DNA of 64,000 nucleotides from Mycolicibacterium neoaurum VKM Ac-1815D (GTDB lineage: Bacteria > Actinomycetota > Actinomycetes > Mycobacteriales > Mycobacteriaceae): contig NC_023036.2 in NCBI RefSeq assembly GCF_000317305.3, positions 992,001 to 1,056,000 of the forward strand. The letters are read 5' to 3'. This document shows positions 23,681 to 33,530 of this stretch, piece after piece. The notes under the pieces are model-generated. The model worked only from the letters and a program-made list of their open reading frames with translations. It had not been told where the DNA came from and did not search any database. The translations under genes and the position numbers were made by a program. Position 1 is the first letter of the stretch; each line of letters begins with the position of its first letter.

Positions 23681-25819
23681 GTGGACAACCCCGGCGTGCT
23701 CGAACGCCTCGCCCGCCACGCCATGGCGGCACCCAGGCGCATCCTGGCGATCGCCGCGCTGTGTGCGGTGGCCGCGGCGATCTTCGGGGTGCCGGTCACC
23801 CAGGAGCTGAGCGCAGGCGGATTCACCGATCCTGACGCCGAGTCCTCGCACGCGGCCGAGCTGCTGACCGACAAGTTCGGTCAGGGTGACATGCAGTTGC
23901 TGATCATCGTCTCCGACGCCGCCGGCGCCATGAGCCCGGCCGCCCGCCGGGTGGGCACCGAGATAGCCACGGCGCTGGGCGAATCCGAGCATGTGGCCCA
24001 GGTGAGTTCGGCATGGACTGCCCCGGCGGCAGCCTCGGCGGCATTGCTCAGCAGGGACGGCACCGCCGGGCTCATCGTCGCCGGTATCACCGGCGGTGAA
24101 CAGCACGCCCAGGACCACGCGAAGGACCTCACCGACCGTCTGGTCCACGATCGCGATGGCGTGCGGGTGCAGGCGGGCGGCGTCGCCATGGTCAACACCC
24201 AGATCACCGAACAATCCCAGCACGACCTGCTGGTCATGGAATCCATCGCCATCCCGTTCAGCTTCCTGGTGTTGGTGTGGGTGTTCGGCGGGCTGTTGGT
24301 CGCGGCGGTGCCCGTGCTGGTCGGCGTGCTGGCGATCCTGAGTTCCCTTGCGGTGCTGCGGCTGATCACGTTCGCCACCGACGTCTCGGTGTTCGCGCTG
24401 AACCTGTGCATGGCGATGGGGCTGGCCCTGGCCATCGACTACACGCTGCTGATGGTCAGTCGCTACCGAGACGAACTGGCCGAGGGCGCCTCCGCCGAGG
24501 CCGCCCTGGTGCGCACGATGGTGACGGCCGGTCGCACGGTCGTGTTCTCGGCGACGACGGTGGCACTGCCGATGTCGACGCTGGTGCTGTTCCCGATGTA
24601 CTTCCTGAAATCGTTCGCCTACGCCGGGGTGGCGACCGTGGTGTTCGCGGCCATCGCCGCGCTGGTGCTCACCCCGGCCGCGCTGGTGCTGCTCGGTGAT
24701 CGTGTCAAAGGCCGCCGGTCGGGCCCACCCAAGCCGGTTGAGCAGCAATTCTGGTACAGATCAACGAAATTCGTGTTGCGTCGCGCGCTGCCGATCGGCC
24801 TGGCCGTGGTGGCGCTGCTGGTCCTGCTCGGGCTGCCCTTCACCGGCGTGAAATGGGGCTTTCCCGATGATCGCGTGTTGCCGCCATCGGCATCGGCACA
24901 TCAGGTCGGGGACCGGTTGCGGGCGGACTTCGCCGACAACTCCGCCACCGAGGTCAGCATCGTCATCCCGGATTCCGGCGGGCTGACACCCGAGCAGTGG
25001 GAGCGCTACCTCACCGAGGTGGCCGGCGCACCGGACGTCCTGGCCGTGGCCGCGCCGGTGCACCGGGAGGGCAGCGCGTTCATCCGGGTGTCCAGTTCGG
25101 CCGATCTGTTCTCCGACGGTTCGGCGGCACAGCTGGACCGGTTGCACGCGATCGCCGGCCCCGGCGACCGGCAGGTGCTACTGGGCGGGGTGGCCCAGAC
25201 CGACCGCGACAGCGTGGCCGCGATCGGTGCGACACTGCCGCTGGTACTCGGGCTGATCGCGGTGATCACGTTCTGTTTGCTGTTCCTGCTGACCGGCAGC
25301 GTGGTCTTGCCCGCCAAGGCCCTGGTGCTCAACATCCTGTCGCTGACAGCCGCGTTCGGTGCCATGGTGTGGATCTTCCAGGACGGGCATCTCGGTGCCT
25401 TCGGCACGACGGCCACCGGCACATTGGTCGCCAACATTCCGGTATTGCTCTTCTGCATCGCGTTCGGCCTGTCGATGGATTACGAGGTCTTCCTGCTCGC
25501 GCGGATCCGCGAATACTGGTTGGCCTCCGGCCGCACCTCCGCCGATGTCGGTGAGAGCGTGGCGCTCGGTCTGGCGCGCACGGGTCGGGTGGTCACCGCC
25601 GCGGCGCTGGTGATGTCGATCTCGTTCGCAGCACTGATCGCGGCGAACGTGTCGTTCATGCGGATGTTCGGTCTCGGTCTGACGTTGGCGGTGCTGATGG
25701 ACGCCACCCTGGTCCGGATGGTCCTGGTGCCTGCCTTCATGCAGTTGATGGGCCGATGGAACTGGTGGGCGCCCGCACCGCTGGCACGACTGCACGATCG
25801 GATCGGGCTGCACCACTGA
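23681..25819 (+). CDS. MmpL-family RND transporter
   Basis: A 712-residue RND-type transporter of the MmpL/hydrophobe class. It has two repeats, each with one helix, a large periplasmic loop and a five-helix bundle. The proton-relay Asp-Tyr pairs are in ALAIDYTLLMVSRYRDEL (first half) and LSMDYEVFLLARIRE (second half). The GTG start is chosen because the open frame upstream runs within the preceding lipoprotein gene. MmpL proteins export lipids or lipopeptides; the next three genes suggest a polyketide lipid as cargo. There is no accessory mmpS gene. Confidence 0.92.
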   Translation: MDNPGVLERLARHAMAAPRRILAIAALCAVAAAIFGVPVTQELSAGGFTDPDAESSHAAELLTDKFGQGDMQLLIIVSDAAGAMSPAARRVGTEIATALGESEHVAQVSSAWTAPAAASAALLSRDGTAGLIVAGITGGEQHAQDHAKDLTDRLVHDRDGVRVQAGGVAMVNTQITEQSQHDLLVMESIAIPFSFLVLVWVFGGLLVAAVPVLVGVLAILSSLAVLRLITFATDVSVFALNLCMAMGLALAIDYTLLMVSRYRDELAEGASAEAALVRTMVTAGRTVVFSATTVALPMSTLVLFPMYFLKSFAYAGVATVVFAAIAALVLTPAALVLLGDRVKGRRSGPPKPVEQQFWYRSTKFVLRRALPIGLAVVALLVLLGLPFTGVKWGFPDDRVLPPSASAHQVGDRLRADFADNSATEVSIVIPDSGGLTPEQWERYLTEVAGAPDVLAVAAPVHREGSAFIRVSSSADLFSDGSAAQLDRLHAIAGPGDRQVLLGGVAQTDRDSVAAIGATLPLVLGLIAVITFCLLFLLTGSVVLPAKALVLNILSLTAAFGAMVWIFQDGHLGAFGTTATGTLVANIPVLLFCIAFGLSMDYEVFLLARIREYWLASGRTSADVGESVALGLARTGRVVTAAALVMSISFAALIAANVSFMRMFGLGLTLAVLMDATLVRMVLVPAFMQLMGRWNWWAPAPLARLHDRIGLHH

Positions 25820-25849
25820 GAAAGGGCGGCCGACCTGGGAGTCCCCCGC

Positions 25850-26947
25850 ATGAGTGATATGTCAACTATTCTCGCGGAAATGGCCAGTCTCAGCACCATT
25901 GCCGGCGTTCACGGGGTCCTGCCGCCGCATCGCTATACCCAGGACGAGATCACCGAGGCCATCCTGGGACTGCCCGGTTACGAGGGCGCCCACGATGCCG
26001 TGCGCAAGCTACACAAGAGCGCGCGGGTGCACAGCAGGTATCTGGTCCGCCCACTGGAGGAGTACGTCCGGCTCACCGATTTCGGTGAGTCCAACGATCT
26101 GTTCATCGAGCACGCCACCGAACTCGGTACCGCCGCGCTGCGCGGCGCGCTCGACGAGGCGGGACTGCGGCCCGAAGACGTCGACATGATCATCACCACC
26201 ACGGTCACCGGTGCGGCGGTGCCCTCGCTGGACGCCCGCATCGCGGGCCGGCTCGGACTGCGTCCCGATGTGCGCAGGGTGCCGATCTTCGGGCTCGGCT
26301 GCGTGGCCGGTGCGGCGGGTATCGCCCGGCTGCACGACTATCTGCGCGGTGCGCCGGACCAGGTGGCGGTGCTGGTGTCGGTGGAGTTGTGTTCGCTGAC
26401 CCGCAAACACCATCCGACGATGCCGACCGTCGTCGCCGGCGCGCTGTTCGGCGACGGCGCGTCGGCCGTGGTCGCGGTCGGAGCCCGACGCGCCGAGACC
26501 ATGGACCCGACCGGCCCGGATGTGCTGGACTCACGCAGCCACCTGTATCCCGACTCGCTGGATACGATGGGCTGGAAAATCGGCAGCGGCGGTTTCGAGA
26601 TCGTCCTCAGTGCCGAGGTGCCCGCGTTCGTGGGGCGCTATCTCGGTGCCGATATGACCGATTTCCTTGGCGCACATAGACTCACCGTGTCCGATATCGA
26701 CACCTGGGTGAGCCATCCGGGCGGCCCGAAGGTCATCGAGGCCATCATCGACACCCTGGCGTTGCCATCGGACGCCCTGGATCTGACCTGGCAGTCGCTG
26801 GCCGAGGTGGGCAACATGTCCTCGTCCTCGGTCCTGCATGTGCTGCGCGATACGATCCGCACCCGCCCGACGCCGGGCAGCCCCGGCGTGCTGATGGCGA
26901 TGGGGCCCGGGTTCTGCTCCGAGCTCGTGCTGCTGAGGTGGCGCTGA
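25850..26947 (+). CDS. type III polyketide synthase
   Basis: A 365-residue chalcone-synthase-like enzyme with a complete Cys-His-Asn triad: C151 in [12 protein letters not shown]289 in SHPGGPK and N322 in GNMSSSS. Such enzymes extend a long acyl-CoA with malonyl-CoA to alkylresorcinols or alkylpyrones. With the methyltransferase and flavin hydroxylase that follow, the order equals srsA-srsB-srsC of Streptomyces griseus and the genes reported for polyketide quinones in mycobacteria. The ATG at 25850 has a GGGAG 8 bases before it. Confidence 0.93.
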   Translation: MSDMSTILAEMASLSTIAGVHGVLPPHRYTQDEITEAILGLPGYEGAHDAVRKLHKSARVHSRYLVRPLEEYVRLTDFGESNDLFIEHATELGTAALRGALDEAGLRPEDVDMIITTTVTGAAVPSLDARIAGRLGLRPDVRRVPIFGLGCVAGAAGIARLHDYLRGAPDQVAVLVSVELCSLTRKHHPTMPTVVAGALFGDGASAVVAVGARRAETMDPTGPDVLDSRSHLYPDSLDTMGWKIGSGGFEIVLSAEVPAFVGRYLGADMTDFLGAHRLTVSDIDTWVSHPGGPKVIEAIIDTLALPSDALDLTWQSLAEVGNMSSSSVLHVLRDTIRTRPTPGSPGVLMAMGPGFCSELVLLRWR

Positions 26948-26948
26948 C

Positions 26949-27443
26949 ATGCGCGGGTTCATCGTCCTGATCGCGCTCGTCGCGGTGGAGCGGGTGGCCG
27001 AGCTGGTGGTGTCCAACCGGAATCTGACATGGTCCAAGGCCAACGGCGGCAAGGAGTTCGGTGCCGAGCACTACCCGGTGATGGTTGCGCTGCACACCGG
27101 ACTGCTGGCCGGCGCGCTGGCCGAGGCACGGGTGCGCAGGCGGTGGGTATGGCCCGCCTTCTGGGTCGTCATCGGTGCCCAGCTGCTGCGCTGGTGGTGC
27201 ATCACGACCCTCGGCAAGCAGTGGAACACCCGGGTGGTCGTGGTGCCGGGCGCCCCTCGGGTCACCGGCGGGCCCTACCGCCTCATGCCGCACCCGAATT
27301 ACGTGGCGGTAGTCCTGGAAGGCGCCGCACTACCGTTGGCGGGCGGGGCCTGGATCACCGCCGCGGTGTTCTCGATCGCCAACGCACTGCTGCTGCGCAC
27401 CCGGATCAGGGTCGAAGATGATGCGCTGCAGAGCCTGACATGA
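26949..27443 (+). CDS. isoprenylcysteine-methyltransferase-like membrane methyltransferase (SrsB-like)
   Basis: A 164-residue integral membrane methyltransferase of the ICMT family with about four hydrophobic segments and the signature GPYRLMPHPNYVA at 108-120, which binds SAM. It starts one base after the PKS stop and overlaps the oxidoreductase by ATGA. By analogy with SrsB it would methylate the hydroxyl or ring of the alkylresorcinol product. Confidence 0.85.
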   Translation: MRGFIVLIALVAVERVAELVVSNRNLTWSKANGGKEFGAEHYPVMVALHTGLLAGALAEARVRRRWVWPAFWVVIGAQLLRWWCITTLGKQWNTRVVVVPGAPRVTGGPYRLMPHPNYVAVVLEGAALPLAGGAWITAAVFSIANALLLRTRIRVEDDALQSLT

Positions 27444-28465
27444 TCGATCTGCTGGTCGCCGGCGGCGGACCGGCGGGGCTGGCCACCGCGCTGTACGCCG
27501 CGCGGGCCGGGTTGGAGGCCGTTGTCGTCGAGCAGCGAACCGGTCCGATCGACAAGGCGTGCGGCGAGGGGCTGATGCCACACTCCCTGGCCCGCCTGCG
27601 CCAACTCGGTATCGACCCTGACGGATATGACTTTCATGGGATCCGCTATCTCGACGGCAGGCACACCGCGGCGGCCCGGTTCGTCAACGGAGCGGGCCGC
27701 GGGGTGCGCCGCACCGTGCTGCACACCGCGCTGGCCGAGGCCGCGACCGCCGCCGGTGTGCGGATCGTGCAGTCCGAGGTCGGTGAGCTCACCCAGGGTC
27801 CAGACGCGGTGTGTGCGGCCGGATTTCGGGCGCGCTACCTGGCGGCCGCCGACGGTCTGCACTCACCGATCCGACGGGCGCTGGGCCTCTCGGCGGGGGA
27901 GTCCGGCCGGCGCAGATGGGGAATCCGCCGACACATCGCGGTGGCCCCGTGGTCGGACTGCGTCGAGGTGTACTGGGGGCGGGGGCCCGAGGCCGGGGAA
28001 GCGTATGTCACCCCGGTGTCCGATGACTGTGTCGGCGTGGCGATCCTGAAGTCCACCAGGGGCGGGTTCGATGCGCACCTACCACAGTTTCCGGCGCTGA
28101 TGGAACGCCTGGATGGCCTGCCGCACGGGCCGGACCGCGCCGCAGGTCCACTGCGCCAACGGGTACGCGGGCGCACCTCCGGTCGCGTCCTGCTGGTCGG
28201 TGACGCAGCCGGATATGTCGACGCGCTGACCGGCGAGGGGATGGGCCTGGCCTTCGGTGCGGCCGAACTGCTGGTGGACTGCGTCGTCGGTGACCGCGTT
28301 GGCGAGTACGACCGCCGGTGGCGGCACCTGACTCGGCGCTACCGGATGCTGACAGCGACGCTGTTGTACGGCACCGGAATCCGGCCCGTGCGGGCAGCCA
28401 TCACCCCGGCGTCGGCCGCGCTGCCGTCGGTGTTCGCCGCCGCGGTCAACGCGCTCGGCGACTAG
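27440..28465 (+). CDS. FAD-dependent hydroxylase (SrsC/UbiH-like)
   Basis: A 341-residue group A flavoprotein monooxygenase. The FAD motif GGGPAGLATAL is at residues 8-18, the middle ribose/NADPH motif is AADGLHSPIRRALG, and the distal motif is LLVGDAAGYVDALTGEG. CGEGLMPHSL is typical of geranylgeranyl-reductase/hydroxylase relatives. In the operon with the type III PKS and methyltransferase it would hydroxylate the phenolic lipid towards a quinol or quinone. Its end overlaps the NCS2 permease gene on the other strand by 20 bases. Confidence 0.88.
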   Translation: MIDLLVAGGGPAGLATALYAARAGLEAVVVEQRTGPIDKACGEGLMPHSLARLRQLGIDPDGYDFHGIRYLDGRHTAAARFVNGAGRGVRRTVLHTALAEAATAAGVRIVQSEVGELTQGPDAVCAAGFRARYLAAADGLHSPIRRALGLSAGESGRRRWGIRRHIAVAPWSDCVEVYWGRGPEAGEAYVTPVSDDCVGVAILKSTRGGFDAHLPQFPALMERLDGLPHGPDRAAGPLRQRVRGRTSGRVLLVGDAAGYVDALTGEGMGLAFGAAELLVDCVVGDRVGEYDRRWRHLTRRYRMLTATLLYGTGIRPVRAAITPASAALPSVFAAAVNALGD

Positions 28466-29702
28466 CACCCAGCAGCGTCATGCCGTGGTAGACCACGAGT
28501 GCGGCGATGGAGCCCAGTGCGATACCGGTGAATGTCAACGAGCCTGCCTGCCAGGTGAAGTCGGCGATGCCGATGATCAGCGGGATGGCGGCCGTCATCT
28601 GGTTGACCGGCTTGGCGAAGTCGACGTGGTTGGTCAGCCAGATCCGGATACCGAGCACCCCGACCAGGCCGTAGAGCACGATCGTCGCACCACCGAGCAC
28701 ACCGGGCGGGATGGCCGAGATCGTCGCACCCACCTTCGGGCACAGGGCCAGCACGATGGCCACCACGGCGGCCACCCAGTAGGCGGCGGTCGAGTAGATG
28801 CGAGTCGCGGCCATCACGCCGATGTTCTCGGCATATGTCGTGGTTGCCGAGCCGCCGCCAGCGCCGGCCAGCACGGTGGCCACACCGTCGGCGGCCAGCG
28901 CCCGGCCCATCAGCGGATCGAGATCCCTGCCGGTCATCTGGCTCACCGATTTCACATGCCCGATGTTCTCGGCGACCAGGGCGATCACGGCGGGCAGGAA
29001 CATCGGCAGGACCTCGAGGCGCAATGTCGGCGTCTGGAACTCCGGCAGCCCGAACCACGCCGCCTGCGCGATCCCGGAGGTGTCCACCTGACCCAGTACC
29101 AGCGCCAGCACGTAGCCAAGGACGACGGCAAGGAAGATGGCCAACCGGCCGATCAGGCCCTTGAAGAAGGCCAGCGCACCGACCAGCAACACCAGGGTGA
29201 CCATCCCGACGACGGGACCCTGCTCGAAGTTGTTCTTGGCCGCCGGCGCGAGGTTGAACCCGATGAGCGCCACCACCGCCCCGGTGACCACCGGCGGCAG
29301 CACGACGTCCAGCCAGTGCGTGCCGACCAGGTGGACCACCGCGCCGATGATGATCAGCAGCAGACCCACCGCGATCAGCCCACCGAGTGCGCTGCCGGTG
29401 CCCTGCGCGGTGACGGCGGCGGTGACCGGGGCGATCACCGCGAAGCTGGACCCCAGGTAGCTCGGCAGCCGGTTACCCGTGATGAGCAGGAAGGCGAGGG
29501 TGCCGATACCGGAGAACAGCAGCGTCGTCGCCGGCGGGAAACCGGTCAGCACCGGCACCAGGAACGTCGCACCGAACATCGCCACCACGTGCTGGGCGCC
29601 GATCCCGAGGGTGCGCGGCCAGCTCAATCGTTCGTCGGGGGCGACGATATCGGCATCGGGGCCCACGGGCTTCCAACGCGGCGTCACAGACAGCTTTGCC
29701 AT
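28446..29702 (-). CDS. NCS2 uracil/xanthine-type permease
   Basis: A 418-residue nucleobase permease of the NCS2 (UraA/PbuX) family with about 14 hydrophobic segments. Family signatures are the LSWPRTLGIGAQHVVAMFGAT start, the central AENIGHVKSVSQMTGRD and the FAGAGGGS-like AGAGGGSATTTYAENIG. The ATG at 29702 gives a normal cytosolic N-terminus. It follows the aldehyde dehydrogenase gene after 26 bases on the same strand, but a role in that pathway is not obvious. Substrate is likely uracil or a purine. Confidence 0.9.
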   Translation of the reverse strand: MAKLSVTPRWKPVGPDADIVAPDERLSWPRTLGIGAQHVVAMFGATFLVPVLTGFPPATTLLFSGIGTLAFLLITGNRLPSYLGSSFAVIAPVTAAVTAQGTGSALGGLIAVGLLLIIIGAVVHLVGTHWLDVVLPPVVTGAVVALIGFNLAPAAKNNFEQGPVVGMVTLVLLVGALAFFKGLIGRLAIFLAVVLGYVLALVLGQVDTSGIAQAAWFGLPEFQTPTLRLEVLPMFLPAVIALVAENIGHVKSVSQMTGRDLDPLMGRALAADGVATVLAGAGGGSATTTYAENIGVMAATRIYSTAAYWVAAVVAIVLALCPKVGATISAIPPGVLGGATIVLYGLVGVLGIRIWLTNHVDFAKPVNQMTAAIPLIIGIADFTWQAGSLTFTGIALGSIAALVVYHGMTLLGASRRAR

Positions 29703-29728
29703 CAGGACAAGGTAGCCGGGCCCGATTG

Positions 29729-31084
29729 CTATTGCAGCAGACGGATGATCTTCCTGGACAGTGCGGTGTAGGGCGGATAGACCAGCCGGGGATCGGGACG
29801 AGTGGACTTGGCCAGCACCGCACGCCGGTGCGACAACGCCTCGAAACCCCACCAGCCGTGATAGGCGCCCATGCCGCTGGGGCCGATCCCGCCGAACGGC
29901 AACTGCGGCACCAGACAATGCATGATCGCGTGATTGACCACCGCACCACCGGATTCGGTTTTATCGATCACGTCCTCGGCCAGCTCCGGCGTCTCGGTGA
30001 ACACATAGAGGGCCAGCGGACGTGGCCGGTGCCGGACGAAGCCGATGGCCTCGGAGATCGAGTCGACCGTGATGATCGGCAGGATGGGACCGAAGATCTC
30101 GTCGGACATCACCGCATCACTGTGCCCCGGATCGAGGATCACGGTCGGTTCGATGCGCAGGGACACCTCATCGGAGCCGCCGCCGGTGACGACCTGACCA
30201 CTGGTGTCCGCGATCAGTGCCGTCAACCGATCGAACTGGCGTCGGTTGACGACGGGCAGGTCGGGTGTGGTGCTGAATTCGGCGATCGTGGCGCACAGCG
30301 CGGTGACCAGCTCCGCGGCCACGGACCGCTCGACGAGGATGTAGTCGGGTGCGATGCAGGTCTGCCCCGAGTTCACCAGTTTGGTGTGCGCCAACCGACG
30401 GGCCGTCACCGCGAGGTCGGCGTCGGCGGCCACGATGGCAGGGCTCTTGCCGCCCAGCTCCAGGGTGACCGGTGTCAGGGTGGGTGCGGCACCGGCCATG
30501 ATCTTGCGCCCGACCTCGGTGCCGCCGGTGAACAGGACATGATCGAAACCCTGTGCCAGCAGGTCCTGGGTCACCTGGGCGTCGCCCTCGACGACGGTGA
30601 TCGCCTCGGTGTCCAGATAGCGCGGCACCAGCCGCGCGATCAGCGCGGAGGTGGCCGGGGCGAGTTCCGATGGCTTGATCACCACGGTGTTGCCCGCCGC
30701 CACCGCCGATACCACCGGCGCCATCGCCAGGTAGAACGGGTAGTTCCACGGACCGATCACCAGGACCGCACCCTTGGGGTCATATTGCACCCAGGCGCGA
30801 GCCGGTTGCTGGCTGACCGGAACCGATACCCGACGCCGGCGCATCCACTTGCGAATTCTCTTGCGCGCAAACGCCGCTTCGGCCTTGGTGGGTTGCACAT
30901 CACCCATCCAGGACTCCATGGCCGGGCGGCCGAGGTCGGATAGCAGGGCCGCCGCGATGGCCTGCTCCTGCTCATCGCACATGCGCTCGATGGCGCGCAA
31001 CTGCTCGATGCGCCATTCGGCGGGGCGGGTGCGACCGGTGTCGAAAACGGCGCGCGCGTGTGGTGTTGCAGCTGTCGTACTCAT
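29729..31084 (-). CDS. aldehyde dehydrogenase (class 3 / coniferyl-aldehyde type)
   Basis: A 451-residue NAD(P)-dependent aldehyde dehydrogenase of the shorter ALDH3 class. The cofactor region is GPWNYPFYL, with FTGGTEVG, the general base glutamate in TLELGGKSP and the nucleophilic cysteine in NSGQTCIAPDY. Relatives oxidise fatty or aromatic aldehydes, including coniferyl aldehyde. It lies 8 bases downstream of an SDR and an acyl-CoA ligase, giving a plausible alcohol-aldehyde-acid-CoA route. Confidence 0.9.
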   Translation of the reverse strand: MSTTAATPHARAVFDTGRTRPAEWRIEQLRAIERMCDEQEQAIAAALLSDLGRPAMESWMGDVQPTKAEAAFARKRIRKWMRRRRVSVPVSQQPARAWVQYDPKGAVLVIGPWNYPFYLAMAPVVSAVAAGNTVVIKPSELAPATSALIARLVPRYLDTEAITVVEGDAQVTQDLLAQGFDHVLFTGGTEVGRKIMAGAAPTLTPVTLELGGKSPAIVAADADLAVTARRLAHTKLVNSGQTCIAPDYILVERSVAAELVTALCATIAEFSTTPDLPVVNRRQFDRLTALIADTSGQVVTGGGSDEVSLRIEPTVILDPGHSDAVMSDEIFGPILPIITVDSISEAIGFVRHRPRPLALYVFTETPELAEDVIDKTESGGAVVNHAIMHCLVPQLPFGGIGPSGMGAYHGWWGFEALSHRRAVLAKSTRPDPRLVYPPYTALSRKIIRLLQ

Positions 31085-31092
31085 GGTGTGCC

Positions 31093-31887
31093 CTAACGCA
31101 TTTCCGGTGCGGGGATGACGCCGGCGGCCACCGCCGCCATGCCGCCACCGTCGACGGCCAGGGTCTGACCGTTGACCCAGCCGGCGTCGGCGGAGATCAG
31201 ATAGGCGACCGCGCCGGCGATGTCCTCGGGGGTGGCATGCCTGCCGAGCAGGGCCTTGGCGCCGTCGAGGGTGTCCTTGCCCATCGTCTCCTCGAAATCG
31301 GCGAGGATCGGGGTCTGCACCGGGCCCGGCAGGACGGCATTGATGCGCAGCCCGCGTTGGGCGAATTCCAGGGCCTTGGCCATCGTGTAGACGGTGGCGA
31401 CCTCCTTGGAGAAGTTGTAGGCGTTACCTGCCTGCGGGTTCTCGGCGAACCAGCGTGCACCCTCGGCATAACCGTCGGTGGCCAGCAACGCCTGGATGGC
31501 GGGCATCCTTGCCGGCCAGCCGAATCCGGCGATCGAGGACACCACGACCACGGAGCCACCGGCGCGGAGCCGGTCGATCAGGGACTCGGTGAGGTGGCGC
31601 ACCGCCAGCACGTTCACCGCGATCACCGTGGCCGCGGGTGCGGTGCCGGGAACGCCGGCGACGTTGATCAGCGCGTCGAACGAGCCGTCGAGCTGGGCCA
31701 CCGCGGCGTCGATGCTCTGCGGGTCCGCCAGATCGACCGCGATATGGTGCTTGACCGCCGCCGACGGGGTGTTGCGGTCCAGGCTGATCACCTCCGTGCC
31801 CGCGGCGACAAGACGTTCGGCGACGGCGTGCCCGATGCCGGAGGCGGCGCCGGTGACGATGTAGCGCTTGTGGGATGTGGCGGTCAT
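31093..31887 (-). CDS. short-chain dehydrogenase (coniferyl-alcohol/3-alpha-HSD type)
   Basis: A 264-residue SDR with TGAASGIG at 12-19, the NVAG motif, and a catalytic Tyr-Lys in AYNFSKE. The extended segment before the active tyrosine (WFAENPQAGNAYNFSKE) is characteristic of coniferyl-alcohol dehydrogenase and 3-alpha-hydroxysteroid dehydrogenase relatives. The ATG overlaps the acyl-CoA ligase stop (ATGA). Likely oxidises an alcohol to the aldehyde used by the next enzyme; the true substrate is unproven. Confidence 0.85.
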   Translation of the reverse strand: MTATSHKRYIVTGAASGIGHAVAERLVAAGTEVISLDRNTPSAAVKHHIAVDLADPQSIDAAVAQLDGSFDALINVAGVPGTAPAATVIAVNVLAVRHLTESLIDRLRAGGSVVVVSSIAGFGWPARMPAIQALLATDGYAEGARWFAENPQAGNAYNFSKEVATVYTMAKALEFAQRGLRINAVLPGPVQTPILADFEETMGKDTLDGAKALLGRHATPEDIAGAVAYLISADAGWVNGQTLAVDGGGMAAVAAGVIPAPEMR

Positions 31888-33431
31888 GCCTGGCTCCTCG
31901 TGGTGTCGGTGTAGCGGGCTTTGAGCTTGCCCTTGACCAGTTTTCCGGTGGGTGTACGTGGTAGCGCGTCGACGAAGTCGACGGTGCGGGGTGCCTTGTA
32001 GTGGGCGACGCGGTCACGCACGTAGTCGATGAGATCGGCGGCGAGGTCATCGCTCGCGCTGAATCCTGGTCGGAGCGCGACGACGGCCTTGACCTGTTCG
32101 CCCATCTCCGGATCGGGAACGCCGATCACCGCGACGTCGAACACGGCGGGGTGCATGGTCAACACGTTCTCGGTCTCCTGGGGATAGATGTTCACCCCGC
32201 CGGAGATGATCATGAACGATTTACGATCGGTCAGGAACAGATAACCGTCCTCGTCGATATAGCCGAGATCGCCTACTGTGGTCCAGTTTTCGTGCTGGGG
32301 ATGCTGGGCCTCGCGGGTCTTGGCCGCATCGTTGTGGTAGACGAAGGGCATGGCATCGCGCTCGAAGTAGACGGTGCCGACCTCGCCCGCAGGGAGTTCG
32401 GTCCCCTCGTCATCGCAGATGTGGATGGTGCCGAGCACCGCGCGTCCCACCGATCCGCGCTTGGTGCGCCACTGCGCGGAGTTCATCATCGTCATCCCGT
32501 GCGCCTCGGTGGCGCTGTAGTACTCCACCAGGATCGGGCCCCACCAGTCGAGCATGGCGTCCTTGACCTCGGGCGGGCAGGGGGCGCCGGCGTGGACGAC
32601 GGTGCGTAGCGAGGACAGGTCATACCGCGACCGGATCTCGTTCGGCAGCTGAAGCAATCTGACGAACATCGTCGGGACCATCTGCGTCATGGTCACCCGA
32701 TGGGTTTCGATGGCCGCCAGGATCTTCTCGGCGTCGAACTTCTCCATCAGGATCACGGTCGCGCCGAGCGCCTGCATGCCTGCGCAGTACTTCAGCGGTG
32801 CGGCGTGATAGATCGGCGCGGGGGAAAGGTAGACGGCGTCCGGTCCGATGCCGAAGACGTTCTGCAGTACCGCCAGGACCGGGTCGCCCGGCTCATCGAC
32901 CTGGATGGGCAGCAGGTGCGGTTTGATGCCCTTCGGGCGGCCGGTGGTTCCCGACGAATACAGCATGTCCGCACCGCGCGGTTGATCGGTCAGCGGTGGG
33001 ACTTTCGCGTCCAGCAGTTCGCGGTAGGGCCGATAGCCGTCGACTTCGGCGCCGAAGGCATAGCGCGCCACGTCGCCCGGTATCTCGTCGAGCACCTGGC
33101 GACCGAGTTCGGCCAGTGCACCCGAGACGAAGAATGCCTTCGCTCCGCTGTCGGTGACGATGTATCCGGCTTCGGGCGCGGTCAGGTGGTGGTTGACCGC
33201 CGTCGCATACAGACCCGAACGCAGTGCGGCCCAGTAGATGACGAACACCTCGGCGGTGTTGTCGGCCAGGATCGCGATGACATCGCCGCGGCGCAGGCCG
33301 GCGGCATGTAGCGCGGCGGCGATCTGGGCCGAGCGGGAGTCCAGGTCGCCGTAGGTCAGGGTATCGCCGCTGCCGGCCATGATGACCGCCGGGCGGTGCG
33401 GATCAGCGGCGGCGTGAGTTCCGGGAAACAC
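31884..33431 (-). CDS. acyl-CoA synthetase (AMP-forming)
   Basis: A 515-residue ANL-family ligase. The P-loop LYSSGTTGRPKG, the YYSATEAHG motif, the hinge GDLGYIDEDGYLFLTDRKSF and the catalytic lysine in PRTPTGKLVKGK are all present. The GTG at 33431 is chosen because AAGGAG lies 4 bases before it and the protein then starts VFPGTHAAA, as in related ligases; an ATG eight codons upstream is the alternative. It is the first gene of the ligase-SDR-ALDH operon and is preceded by a strong promoter with an overlapping palindrome (33531-33572). An aromatic or branched acid is the probable substrate. Confidence 0.9.
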   Translation of the reverse strand: MFPGTHAAADPHRPAVIMAGSGDTLTYGDLDSRSAQIAAALHAAGLRRGDVIAILADNTAEVFVIYWAALRSGLYATAVNHHLTAPEAGYIVTDSGAKAFFVSGALAELGRQVLDEIPGDVARYAFGAEVDGYRPYRELLDAKVPPLTDQPRGADMLYSSGTTGRPKGIKPHLLPIQVDEPGDPVLAVLQNVFGIGPDAVYLSPAPIYHAAPLKYCAGMQALGATVILMEKFDAEKILAAIETHRVTMTQMVPTMFVRLLQLPNEIRSRYDLSSLRTVVHAGAPCPPEVKDAMLDWWGPILVEYYSATEAHGMTMMNSAQWRTKRGSVGRAVLGTIHICDDEGTELPAGEVGTVYFERDAMPFVYHNDAAKTREAQHPQHENWTTVGDLGYIDEDGYLFLTDRKSFMIISGGVNIYPQETENVLTMHPAVFDVAVIGVPDPEMGEQVKAVVALRPGFSASDDLAADLIDYVRDRVAHYKAPRTVDFVDALPRTPTGKLVKGKLKARYTDTTRSQA

Positions 33432-33530
33432 ATATCTCCTTGGGATGCGGCGCATTCCTGCCGTCGGGTCAGGAGGGGCGCGGACGGTGACCGCTCACCG
33501 TGATCGGCGCCACAGCCCGCGACGGGATGG

